Shown here piece after piece: positions 24,003 through 31,221 of a stretch of 31,221 nt of DNA. The position numbers were made by a program, and so were the translations under genes. The DNA is from an uncultured Fusobacterium sp. GTDB taxonomy: Bacteria; Fusobacteriota; Fusobacteriia; Fusobacteriales; Fusobacteriaceae. Position 1 is the first letter of the stretch; each line of letters begins with the position of its first letter. The stretch is from the NCBI GenBank assembly GCA_900545035.1, contig UQXM01000002.1, positions 1 to 31,221 of the forward strand. Reading direction: 5' to 3'. The notes under the pieces were generated by a model that was not told where the DNA came from, ran no database searches, and was given only the letters and a program-made list of their open reading frames with translations.

Positions 24003-24713
24003 CTAGTATATTGATTTTGCCACTTCTGAAAGTAGAATTCCCCCTGCTACAGATACATTCAATGAATTTATTTTTCCATGCATAGGTATTTTTATTAAAA
24101 TATCGCAGTTGTCTTTTACTTTTTTTCTTATTCCGAATCCTTCGCTTCCAAGAACGATTACAGTTTTTTCGGGATATTTTTCCTCGTAATAAACTTTTGC
24201 TCCGTCCCCCTCAGCTCCGTAAATCCAATATCCTAATTTTTTCAAGTTATTAAGAGTATCTGTAATATTTGTTACTTTTACAATATCCACATACTCAATA
24301 GCTCCTGTTGAAGTTTTAACAACAGTTTCATTTATGTGCACAGAATTTCTTTCAGGAATAATTATCCCCAGAACTCCAAAAATCTCTGCACTTCTTATAA
24401 GTGCTCCAAAATTTCTTGGGTCTTGTACTCCGTCAAGAACAAGAATTATTCCTTTATCTTTCAAAGCTGCCTTTTCCAAAAATTCATTTACTTCCACATA
24501 ATAGTCATAAGAATTTATATATGCTACAACTCCCTGAGAGTTATCCACTTTTTTCTTTATAAACTGCACTCTGATATTTCTTTCTGAAGCTTTTCTTTTT
24601 ATAATATTTATTTTATCCTCTCTCAAGCCCTGAAATATTTCTATTTTTTCTATATTTTTTTCTTTGTTGTCCAGTACTTCCATTACCGGATTTATCCCGA
24701 TTATTTTTTCCAT
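24003..24713 (-). CDS. rlmB: 23S rRNA (guanosine-2'-O-)-methyltransferase RlmB (TrmH/SpoU family)
   Basis: This 236-residue SPOUT methyltransferase would use S-adenosylmethionine for 2'-O-methylation of 23S rRNA (G2251 in E. coli). It has an N-terminal L30e-like substrate-binding domain (GINPVMEVL). The three SpoU motifs follow: LVLDGVQDPRNFGALIRSA, VIVLGSEGFGI and IPMHGKINSLNVSVAGGILL. Those form the trefoil-knotted cofactor site. Its ATG shares one base with the murA stop (TAATG), so the two are tightly coupled. RlmB is the likeliest subfamily from the N-terminal domain and the sigH neighbour; another rRNA target is possible. Confidence 0.9.
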   Translation of the reverse strand: MEKIIGINPVMEVLDNKEKNIEKIEIFQGLREDKINIIKRKASERNIRVQFIKKKVDNSQGVVAYINSYDYYVEVNEFLEKAALKDKGIILVLDGVQDPRNFGALIRSAEIFGVLGIIIPERNSVHINETVVKTSTGAIEYVDIVKVTNITDTLNNLKKLGYWIYGAEGDGAKVYYEEKYPEKTVIVLGSEGFGIRKKVKDNCDILIKIPMHGKINSLNVSVAGGILLSEVAKSIY

Positions 24714-25996
24714 TATATCTCCTCTTTTATTCTTTCTATATCTGCCCCGAGAGCCTGAAGTCTTACTTCAAGCTTTTCATATCCTCTATCCACATGATAA
24801 ATTCTGTTTACCACACTTTCTCCCTCTGCTTTAAGGGCAGCCAGAACAAGAGAAGCTCCCGCTCTCAAATCACTTGCCATTACTTTGGCAGAAGAAAAAC
24901 ATTCTATTCCTTTAATAACAGCTACATTTCCCTCTGTTGAAATATTGCAGCCCATTCTGTTAAGTTCAGGTACGTGCATAAATCTGTTTTCAAATATTGT
25001 TTCCTTTATTTCGCTGCTTCCTTTTACAAGACACATAAGAGTCATCATAGGAGATTGTAAATCTGTTGGAAATCCGGGATGCGGCATTGTTGTAACTTTT
25101 ACAGGCTGTAAATCTTTCAGTTCCGAAGTAACTCTGAAAAGCCCGTTTTCCATTTCATAAGTTACTCCCATTTCACGAAGCTTCATCAAAAAACTTTCCA
25201 AATGATGTTCATCCACACCTTTTACTCTGATATCTCCGTCATCAAACATCACAGCAGCTATAACAAATGTTCCTGCAACAATTCTGTCAGGCATTACTGA
25301 ATATTCACAAGGGAAAAGTTTTTCCACACCTGTTATCTCAAGTCTGCCTCCTCCGATTCCTTCAATTTTTGCTCCCATTTTATTTAAAAAATTGCAAAGA
25401 TCATCTATTTCAGGTTCTCTTGCTGCGTTTTCTATAATTGTAACACCCTCAGCCTTTACAGCAGCCATTATTATATTTTCAGTAGCTCCCACACTCGGAA
25501 AATCCAAAATTATTTTATTTCCTGTAAGTTTTGTTCCCTGCAGAACTTTTCCCTCAACATAACCATGGTCAATCTCTATCTCTACTCCCAAAGCTTCAAA
25601 ACCTTTCAGATGCAGGTCAACAGGTCTTGCTCCTATTGCACACCCTCCGGGAAGAGATACTCTCGCTCTCCCGCAGTGAGCAAGCATTGGACCCATTACA
25701 AGAAAAGATGCTCTCATTTTTTTTACCAAATCATAAGAAGCTTCCAAACTTTTTAATCCGCTGTTCACTATTTTATAACTGTTTGTTCCCAGTTTTTCCA
25801 CAGAAAGTCCCAGACTTTCCAAAAGTTTTATCAATGTTCTTATATCCATCAAATCAGGAACATTATTTAAAACATATGTTCCTCTTTCTATTAATGTCGC
25901 AATAAAAATAGGCAGAGCTGCATTTTTAGCTCCCTCTACCTCTAAAATTCCTTTTAGTTTTTTCCCACCTCTTATTCTAAAAGCTTCTACACTCAT
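24713..25996 (-). CDS. murA: UDP-N-acetylglucosamine 1-carboxyvinyltransferase
   Basis: The 427-residue enzyme catalyses the first committed step of peptidoglycan synthesis, transferring enolpyruvate from PEP to UDP-GlcNAc. It has the twin-domain EPSP-synthase fold. Lys24 and Asn25 in VEGAKNAALP are conserved substrate contacts. Cys119 in LPGGCAIGARPVDLH is the loop cysteine alkylated by fosfomycin, so the protein looks fosfomycin-sensitive at this position. GFPTDLQSPMM contains the catalytic aspartate region. It overlaps the upstream yueI-like gene by 4 bp and rlmB by 1 bp. Confidence 0.97.
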   Translation of the reverse strand: MSVEAFRIRGGKKLKGILEVEGAKNAALPIFIATLIERGTYVLNNVPDLMDIRTLIKLLESLGLSVEKLGTNSYKIVNSGLKSLEASYDLVKKMRASFLVMGPMLAHCGRARVSLPGGCAIGARPVDLHLKGFEALGVEIEIDHGYVEGKVLQGTKLTGNKIILDFPSVGATENIIMAAVKAEGVTIIENAAREPEIDDLCNFLNKMGAKIEGIGGGRLEITGVEKLFPCEYSVMPDRIVAGTFVIAAVMFDDGDIRVKGVDEHHLESFLMKLREMGVTYEMENGLFRVTSELKDLQPVKVTTMPHPGFPTDLQSPMMTLMCLVKGSSEIKETIFENRFMHVPELNRMGCNISTEGNVAVIKGIECFSSAKVMASDLRAGASLVLAALKAEGESVVNRIYHVDRGYEKLEVRLQALGADIERIKEEI

Positions 25997-26556
25997 TCTT
26001 TTTGTTTTCCTTTCTTTTCAGCCTCGCATATAGGACATTTTTTCCCCAGCAGTCTGTCAAAAATATCCAGTTTGTCAAACCTTTCTGCATAGGCGGGAAT
26101 TTTATCAAGCACCATTCTGTAATGTCTGCTGCACAGTTTTTCCCCCTCGTGCTTTGAAAATATTTCCGAAAGTCCCAAATCTTCATAGGGCTGACTTCTT
26201 TTTTCCAGTATCACATCTTTGTGTTCATTGTCAAATGTAAGGTTTGACACAACTACAAGCCCCACATCTCCCGCAAATGATAATCCGTCCACCAGTCTGT
26301 ATTTTATTCCTATTTTTTCAGCTTCATCTATATATATTTTTATTTTTTTTAAAGGTATGCTCCTGCTTATTTTCAAAAGAACAGCGTCCTCTCTCTTCAT
26401 AGCTGACACAACTTCTCTCAAAAGTTTTCCGTCAAGCTCTTGTTTTCTCACAGCAAGAATTATATTTTCTTTAAACTCCCCAAGGAAATAGTTCTTTTCT
26501 ACTTGAACCTGCTGAAACTTTATCTTTGTTTTTTCTCTCTCATCAAATAGCTCCAT
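25993..26556 (-). CDS. YueI/DUF1694-like protein with cysteine-rich tail
   Basis: The 187-residue protein has no known function. Residues 22-120 resemble the DUF1694 (YueI) family: FLGEFKENIILAVRKQEL, then a YRLVDGLSFAGDVGLVVVSNLTFDN segment. This looks like a small alpha/beta domain. The C-terminal part carries C142-x2-H145 (LCSRHY) and C174-x2-C177 (KKCPICEAEKK), spaced as for a bound metal. A lysine-rich end follows. There is no signal peptide or membrane segment. It is the first gene of the murA run and overlaps murA by 4 bp (ATGA), so a link to cell-wall synthesis is possible but unproven. Assignment to DUF1694 is from memory of the family pattern. Confidence 0.65.
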   Translation of the reverse strand: MELFDEREKTKIKFQQVQVEKNYFLGEFKENIILAVRKQELDGKLLREVVSAMKREDAVLLKISRSIPLKKIKIYIDEAEKIGIKYRLVDGLSFAGDVGLVVVSNLTFDNEHKDVILEKRSQPYEDLGLSEIFSKHEGEKLCSRHYRMVLDKIPAYAERFDKLDIFDRLLGKKCPICEAEKKGKQKE

Positions 26557-26634
26557 TTTATACTATATCCCCTTGATAATAATCACATTTTTTTATAATA
26601 ATTATAACATAAAACAAGAAACTTTAAAATAAAA

Positions 26635-26663
26635 TTGGTTGCAACTTAGAAAAATGATATAAT
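26635..26663 (+). promoter_or_regulatory. Promoter of the secreted repeat protein
   Basis: A -35 TTGGTT (26635-26640), 17-bp spacer and an extended -10 TGATATAAT (TATAAT at 26658-26663) lie 45 bp upstream of the ATG. The divergent yueI-murA run starts in the same 151-bp gap. A TATAAT (26601-26606, minus) there lacks a good -35. Confidence 0.72.
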
Positions 26664-26707
26664 TTTATTGTCCAATCAGAAAAAAATAAAATTATGGAGC
26701 GTATTTT

Positions 26708-27763
26708 ATGAAGAAAATTATTATACTTATATATCTGCTTATTACAGCTCTCTCTTTTGCAAAAGATGTGGAAATAAATTTTCACTTTGATATAGATTCG
26801 GGATTTATCTATTACAGCAATGCAGGAATTGACTCAATAGGAAATCTTACCACAATAGAATTTGACAAAAAAGATGTAAAAATAAATTTAAAAGACGGAG
26901 TATATATTTTTGGATTTTACGATAATAAGGACAGATATCTTTTCAGAAAATTATACATAACAAACAACAGGGATTTTAATATATTTTTTGTTCCCAGAAA
27001 AAGTATAGCTGTAACAGGAACTGTTTTTGAAAAAAATCACCCTTTAAAAAATGTAAAATTTACTTTTGCTGACAGTGTGGGACGGGAATACCCTATTATG
27101 TCAGATAATGAGGGAAAATATTCTCTTATGCTTCCCCCTGAAAAATACACTGTTATGAGTTCACAATTTGGTTATGAAGTAAAAAATAATGAAAACTATT
27201 TTGATTTTTCACAACCTGACAAATCCTATATTATCCCTGTGGATTTTGTAAAATCTGTAGGAAAAATAAAAGGAAAAGTTTTGAGTGATAAAAATACTCC
27301 TGTACAAAAAGCAAAAATTTTTATCTCAAATAATAAAAAAGAAAAAATTATCTATACTGATATTCACGGAAATTTTTCAACCTCTCTTGATGAGGGAATA
27401 ACTTCCATGAAAATTTCAAAGGAGGGGTTTTCTCCCACAGCCTTTATTGACAAATTTACAAGATCAGATACTACAAAGCTTCATAAATTTATTTTGAGAA
27501 AAAAAACTTACTTCATATCAGGAGCTGTCATAAATGATGTTCTTCCAATAAAAAATCATGAAATTTATCTTTTCCTGATAAACGGAGCTCTACTTGATAA
27601 AACGACCACAAACGAAAACGGAAATTTTAAATTTTTGAATATTGATAAAGAAAGGGTATATATCTATATCCCTGAAACTGAAAATTATAAGGAATATAAA
27701 TCAGAGTTAATCACTCTTGAAGAGAGCAGAACTAATAATGTTATTACTCTTGAGAAAAAATAA
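26708..27763 (+). CDS. Secreted protein with three carboxypeptidase-regulatory-like domains
   Basis: The 351-residue exported protein has a clear signal peptide (MKKIIILIYLLITALSFA, cleavage probably before KD at 19-20). An N-terminal ~80-residue beta-rich region precedes three tandem Ig-like/transthyretin-like modules of the CarboxypepD_reg type, at about 100-155, 184-245 and 268-328. Each has the pattern G-x-V then a turn, K-x-(V/A/H), then D/N-x-x-G-x-(Y/F)-x-(S/F)-L. No catalytic domain, anchor or LPxTG motif is seen, so it is probably periplasmic or surface-associated, acting as a binding or structural protein. It is monocistronic and is the only plus-strand gene in the right half. The function is unknown. 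Confidence 0.78.
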   Translation: MKKIIILIYLLITALSFAKDVEINFHFDIDSGFIYYSNAGIDSIGNLTTIEFDKKDVKINLKDGVYIFGFYDNKDRYLFRKLYITNNRDFNIFFVPRKSIAVTGTVFEKNHPLKNVKFTFADSVGREYPIMSDNEGKYSLMLPPEKYTVMSSQFGYEVKNNENYFDFSQPDKSYIIPVDFVKSVGKIKGKVLSDKNTPVQKAKIFISNNKKEKIIYTDIHGNFSTSLDEGITSMKISKEGFSPTAFIDKFTRSDTTKLHKFILRKKTYFISGAVINDVLPIKNHEIYLFLINGALLDKTTTNENGNFKFLNIDKERVYIYIPETENYKEYKSELITLEESRTNNVITLEKK

Positions 27764-27787
27764 AAAAAGGGAATTTTATTTTATTTT
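27755..27787 (+). terminator. AT-rich terminator after the repeat protein
   Basis: An AAAATAAAA/TTTTATTTT stem around the sequence AAAGGGAA overlaps the stop codon and runs into ATTTTT. The stem is all A/T, so it is weaker than the others listed. The space from 27788 to 27914 has no gene that I can support. Confidence 0.45.
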
Positions 27788-27914
27788 TGTATAAAATCAT
27801 AAACTACACAATTAATCAAAAAACCTAATGTATCATGTTTAAAGGAAGTTTTTTATATACATAGCCTTCTGTATTTTTGGAATCACTTACAACGCAACCA
27901 GTTTCTTTTTATGC

Positions 27915-27949
27915 AAAAATGCCGAGAAGATTTCTCCTCTCGGCATTTT
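27915..27949. terminator. Terminator after eno (bidirectional)
   Basis: AAAATGCCGAGA (27916-27927) and TCTCGGCATTTT (27938-27949) form a 12-bp perfect stem with a 10-nt loop. T-runs lie on both exits. It is 26 nt past the eno stop and could also stop plus-strand transcription from the repeat protein. Confidence 0.9.
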
Positions 27950-27975
27950 CTGCATTTTATTTAAAGTGAGTTTAA

Positions 27976-29283
27976 TTATTTAGAAAGGTTGTAGAATACA
28001 TCGATACCTTTGTATTGAGCCATATCTCCTAATTCTTCTTCAATTCTTAATAATTGGTTGTATTTAGCCATTCTGTCTGTTCTTGAAGTAGAACCAGTTT
28101 TGATTTGTCCTGCGTTTGTTGCAACAGCTATGTCAGCTATTGTAGCATCTTCAGTTTCTCCAGATCTGTGAGAAACAACTGCAGTCATTCCTGCTCTCTT
28201 AGCCATTTCAATAGCATCTAAAGTTTCAGTTAAAGATCCGATTTGGTTAAGTTTAATTAGGATAGAGTTAGCTGCTTTTAACTCGATTCCTTTTTTAAGT
28301 CTTTCAGTGTTAGTTACGAATAAGTCGTCTCCAACTAATTGAACTTTATCTCCAAGTCTAGCTGTTAATAATTGCCAACCAGCCCAGTCGTCTTCTCCCA
28401 ATCCATCTTCAATTGATTTGATTGGATATTTTTCTACAAGTCCTGCATACCATTCAACCATTTCTTCAGAAGTTCTAGTAACTCCTCCTTCTCTTTCAAA
28501 ATGGTATTCGAATTTTCCAGGTGCTACTTCTTTACAGAATTCACTTGATGCAGCGTCCATTGCGAAAGTTATATCTTTTCCTGGTTCGTATCCGGCTTTT
28601 TTGATAGCTTCAACCATAAGGTCTAAAGCTCCTTCAGTTCCGTTTATTTTAGCAGGAGCATATCCACCTTCGTTTCCTACGTTAGTAGAATCTCCGTTTG
28701 CTTTTAATAATTTTCCTAAGTGGTGGAATACTTCACATCCCATTCTCATAGCTTCCATGAAGTTAGAAGCTCCAACTGGTTGGATCATGAATTCTTGTAC
28801 GTCAACTGCAGAGTCAGCGTGAGATCCTCCGTTTAGAATGTTCATCATAGGTAGAGGTAATTCAGTAGTGTTTACTCCTCCTAAGTATTTGTATAATGGC
28901 ATTCCTAAAGCTTCAGCTGCTGCTTTTGCCACTGCAAGAGAAACACCTAATATAGCGTTTGCTCCTAATCTTCCTTTATTTGGAGTTCCGTCTAAAGCGA
29001 TCATAGTTTTATCGATTCTTACTTGATCTAAAGCGTCCATTCCTAAGATAGCTTCTTTGATTTCAGTGTTTACATTTTTAACAGCTGTTAAAACACCTTT
29101 TCCTAAGTATCTTGATTTGTCATTATCTCTTAATTCTACTGCTTCGTAAGCTCCTGTAGATGCTCCAGACGGAACAGCTGCTCTTCCTTTAGCTCCGCAC
29201 TCCAATACTACATCTACTTCAACAGTAGGGTTACCTCTTGAGTCAAGTATTTCTCTGGCGATTACATCAATAATTCTTGTCAT
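27976..29283 (-). CDS. eno: Enolase
   Basis: The 435-residue glycolytic enzyme converts 2-phosphoglycerate to phosphoenolpyruvate. Metal ligands are D243 (FAMDAASSEF), E292 (SIEDGLGEDDW) and D319 (LVGDDLFVTN). The catalytic pair is E205 (NVGNEGGYAP) and K344 (ILIKLNQIGS), and the signature loop is SHRSGETED (371-379). The start was set at 29283, where AGGAGG precedes MTRIIDVIARE; the frame is open 12 codons further upstream without support. It has its own promoter and terminator and lies next to pyk, the following glycolytic step. Confidence 0.98.
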   Translation of the reverse strand: MTRIIDVIAREILDSRGNPTVEVDVVLECGAKGRAAVPSGASTGAYEAVELRDNDKSRYLGKGVLTAVKNVNTEIKEAILGMDALDQVRIDKTMIALDGTPNKGRLGANAILGVSLAVAKAAAEALGMPLYKYLGGVNTTELPLPMMNILNGGSHADSAVDVQEFMIQPVGASNFMEAMRMGCEVFHHLGKLLKANGDSTNVGNEGGYAPAKINGTEGALDLMVEAIKKAGYEPGKDITFAMDAASSEFCKEVAPGKFEYHFEREGGVTRTSEEMVEWYAGLVEKYPIKSIEDGLGEDDWAGWQLLTARLGDKVQLVGDDLFVTNTERLKKGIELKAANSILIKLNQIGSLTETLDAIEMAKRAGMTAVVSHRSGETEDATIADIAVATNAGQIKTGSTSRTDRMAKYNQLLRIEEELGDMAQYKGIDVFYNLSK

Positions 29284-29365
29284 TGCTCTTTTCCTCCTGA
29301 TTTTGCTGATAAACAGCATATTATTTTTTAAATTTAATTATTTTTTTATTTTCTTTCTAAACAAT

Positions 29366-29395
29366 ATTATATCTCATTTTTGGTTTTTATACCAA
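29366..29395 (-). promoter_or_regulatory. eno promoter
   Basis: A consensus -10 TATAAT (29366-29371) and -35 TTGGTA (29390-29395) are separated by 18 bp. The leader of about 75 nt has one small hairpin, GCTG-TTTAT-CAGC, just before the ribosome site. The -35 lies inside a short stem TTGGT/ACCAA that may partly terminate pyk transcripts. Confidence 0.7.
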
Positions 29396-29414
29396 TTTGT
29401 TTTGTATATTCTTA

Positions 29415-30830
29415 TTATTTTATTTTTATAACTTTCATTGTGTTAGTTGTTCCTTGAACATATACCTGCTCTCCACAAGTTACCACAATGATATCTCCTG
29501 ATTTTACAAGTCCTGATTTTACAGCTTCATCTTCAGCTTGTTTGAAGAATCTGTCAAGAGTTGCAGGTTTTGCAGCTGCTACTGATATAACTCCTCTGCT
29601 TAGAAGTAATTGATTTGCAGTTGTTTCAGAGTTAGTAAGAGCAAGTATTCTTGCAGTAGGGAAGTATTTTCTTAAACTTTTTGCTGCTCTTCCTGTTCCT
29701 GTTCCAACAACAATTAATTTTGCTTCAAGAGCTTCTGCAACATCAACTGTTCCTTTTGCAACAGCTTCTGTTATTGTCTGCTCTTCTTCAGTTTCAAAAT
29801 CAACATTTGTATAAATTAATGGGTCTGTTTTTTCTGCTATTCTTGCCATAACTTTTACAGCTTCAACAGGATATTTTCCTTTTGCAGTTTCTCCTGAAAG
29901 CATTACAGCATCTGTTCCGTCGATGATTGCGTTTGCAACGTCGTTAGCTTCTGCTCTTGTAGGTCTAGGGTTTTTAATCATAGAATCCAGCATTTGAGTA
30001 GCTGTGATAACTGGTTTTCCAGCTGCGTTACATTTTTCTATCATCATTTTTTGAGCAAACGGAACTTCTTCAACAGGAATTTCTACTCCAAGGTCTCCTC
30101 TTGCAACCATTACACCGTCTGTAACTTCAAGAATTTCGTCAAAATTGTTTAATCCTTCTTGGTTTTCTATTTTAGAAATTATTTTTATGCTTTCTCCACC
30201 GTTTTCATCAAGAACTTTTCTTACTGCTAAAACATCATCAGCTTTTCTGATGAAAGAAGCAGCTACGAAATCTATTCCCTGCTCACAACCGAATTTAAGG
30301 TCATTAATATCTTTTTCAGCAAGAGCCGGTAAATTTACAGAAACACCTGGAAGATTAATTCCTTTGTTTTCTCCTAAATCTCCATTATTTTTAACAACAC
30401 ATCTTACTTCTTTATCTGTAACTTCTTTAACTTCCATTGCGATAAGTCCGTCATCAACAAGAACTGTATCTCCTGCTTTAAGGTCTGAAGTTAATCCTTC
30501 ATAAGTAACTGCAACTATTTTATTGTTTCCGATTACAGTTTTATCAGTAGTGAATGTGAAATCTTGTCCTGCAACAAGAGAAACATCATTTCCCCCTTCA
30601 AGTTTTATAGTTCTGATTTCAGGTCCTTTAGTATCAAGAAGGATTGCTGCTCTCATTCCTGTTTCAGATATTACATCTCTCAGGTTGCTTATTCTTCTTC
30701 CGTGTTCTTCATAATCTCCGTGTGAGAAATTTAATCTCATTACATTCATTCCTGCTTCAAGAAGTTGTTTTAATACTTCTTTTGATTCTGTTTTTGGTCC
30801 AATCGTACAAACAATCTTAGTCTTTTTCAC
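29415..30830 (-). CDS. pyk: Pyruvate kinase
   Basis: The 471-residue enzyme makes pyruvate and ATP from phosphoenolpyruvate and ADP. R32, N34 and S36 in MRLNFSHGD, D66-T67 and the TKGPEIR motif, IISKIENQEGL (the lysine acid/base region), RGDLGVEIP and AEANDVANAIIDGTDAVMLSGETAKG are all present. Glu71 in TKGPEIR is typical of potassium-dependent enzymes. There is no extra C-terminal PEP-utiliser domain. The start is a GTG at 30830 with GAGGT 7 nt upstream, giving the usual MKKTKIVCTIGP. A second in-frame GTG three codons earlier falls inside the ribosome site. It has its own promoter. Confidence 0.97.
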   Translation of the reverse strand: MKKTKIVCTIGPKTESKEVLKQLLEAGMNVMRLNFSHGDYEEHGRRISNLRDVISETGMRAAILLDTKGPEIRTIKLEGGNDVSLVAGQDFTFTTDKTVIGNNKIVAVTYEGLTSDLKAGDTVLVDDGLIAMEVKEVTDKEVRCVVKNNGDLGENKGINLPGVSVNLPALAEKDINDLKFGCEQGIDFVAASFIRKADDVLAVRKVLDENGGESIKIISKIENQEGLNNFDEILEVTDGVMVARGDLGVEIPVEEVPFAQKMMIEKCNAAGKPVITATQMLDSMIKNPRPTRAEANDVANAIIDGTDAVMLSGETAKGKYPVEAVKVMARIAEKTDPLIYTNVDFETEEEQTITEAVAKGTVDVAEALEAKLIVVGTGTGRAAKSLRKYFPTARILALTNSETTANQLLLSRGVISVAAAKPATLDRFFKQAEDEAVKSGLVKSGDIIVVTCGEQVYVQGTTNTMKVIKIK

Positions 30831-30930
30831 AAAAATCACCTCAAATAATTTATTTTAAATATTTTACACAACAACTTTTTTTAATTTTCAAACCAAAATA
30901 AGCTTAATTTTTTATTTTTCCACTGTCTTA

Positions 30931-30959
30931 ATTTTAAACAATAAAACAAATATTGTCAA
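30931..30959 (-). promoter_or_regulatory. pyk promoter
   Basis: A consensus -35 TTGACA (30954-30959), 17-bp spacer and -10 TAAAAT (30931-30936) predict a start near 30924 and a leader of about 95 nt without clear structure. The region 30960-31071 upstream is very A/T-rich. I see no gene in it. Confidence 0.8.
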
Positions 30960-31071
30960 TTTTTATCCTGAACTATTTTTTATCTTTTTTGGCTATATTT
31001 ATGAACAATTATTGACATTTTATTTTTATATTAATATTGACGGTTTTTAAAGAAAATTAGTTGCAAAAAAT

Positions 31072-31109
31072 AAAAAAGGCAACACAGAATAAACCGTGCT
31101 GTCTTTTTT
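31072..31109. terminator. Bidirectional hairpin terminator near the right edge
   Basis: AAAAAAGGCAACAC (31072-31085) pairs with GTGCTGTCTTTTTT (31096-31109) over 14 positions with one A-C mismatch and one G-U. T-runs lie on both exits. It most likely ends a gene that lies mainly beyond the window, since no gene in the window needs it. Confidence 0.75.
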
Positions 31110-31221
31110 ATTTATAAAAATCCTTTATATTCCTTCATTACCAGGTGAGCGTCTATCTGTTGAACTGTATCCAGACCTTATTTATAAAAAAAATGATTGT
31201 GAAAGTGGAGCAGAATGCTTC
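31110..31221. other. Unassigned right edge
   Basis: These last ~110 bases are less A/T-rich than the adjoining intergenic DNA. All minus-strand frames hit a stop within about 75 nt of the edge, so only a short gene tail could be present there. A plus-strand ATG at 31193 has no ribosome site. I cannot assign it. Confidence 0.3.

Noticed and set aside
27825..27908. Short minus-strand open frame (ending ...EGYVYKKLPLN-MIH) between eno and the repeat protein
   Set aside because: Only about 26 codons between stops, with no start at its beginning and no ribosome site. It could be a gene remnant but there is no support.
31012..31042. Plus-strand TTGACA and TTGACG boxes upstream of pyk
   Set aside because: No acceptable -10 is found at 16-18 bp from either, and no plus-strand gene follows.

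Overview
This AT-rich window looks like chromosomal core sequence from a member of the Fusobacteriaceae (Fusobacterium or a close relative). The evidence is the 5' end of a 16S rRNA gene with a fusobacterial-looking V1-V2 region, the strong A/T codon bias, and a mix of Firmicute-like genes: a SigH-type sigma factor, NifS/NifU, an EFR1-type flavodoxin-ferredoxin and HydF. No phage, CRISPR array, tRNA gene or complete insertion sequence is visible. The species cannot be named from this alone.

Layout. 1-335 is the 5' end of a 16S rRNA gene (minus strand), preceded by a near-consensus promoter. Next on the minus strand come a D,D-carboxypeptidase, the NifU/NifS iron-sulfur assembly pair, a GNAT acetyltransferase overlapping endonuclease III, a tyrosyl-tRNA synthetase with an elaborate leader, a patatin-like lipase and a cold-shock protein. 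The translation cluster frr-pyrH-tsf-rpsB (7826-10888, minus) follows. A divergent plus-strand operon, hydF-ldh-EFR1 (11105-14033), covers hydrogenase maturation and fermentative redox chemistry. It converges on a lone FAD-dependent oxidoreductase.

15779-26556 is one long minus-strand run. In transcription order it is yueI-like, murA, rlmB, sigH, leuS, adk, map, infA, rpmJ, rpsM, rpsK, rpsD, rpoA, rplQ. It joins cell-wall synthesis, rRNA methylation, a sigma factor, a tRNA synthetase and the alpha ribosomal-protein operon. A divergent secreted protein with repeated carboxypeptidase-regulatory-like domains lies at 26708-27763. Two separately promoted glycolytic genes, eno and pyk (minus), close the window.

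Regulatory highlights. Upstream of tyrS there is what looks like a complete transcription-attenuation system: a promoter, a well-initiated 17-codon leader ORF holding three consecutive tyrosine codons, mutually exclusive RNA helices and an intrinsic terminator before tyrS. I see no T-box motif. Two further structured leaders precede ribosomal protein genes. One is in the rpmJ-rpsM gap, where an S4-type autoregulatory element would be expected, and one is upstream of rpsB. Promoters and hairpin terminators were read by eye and have not been computed or tested.
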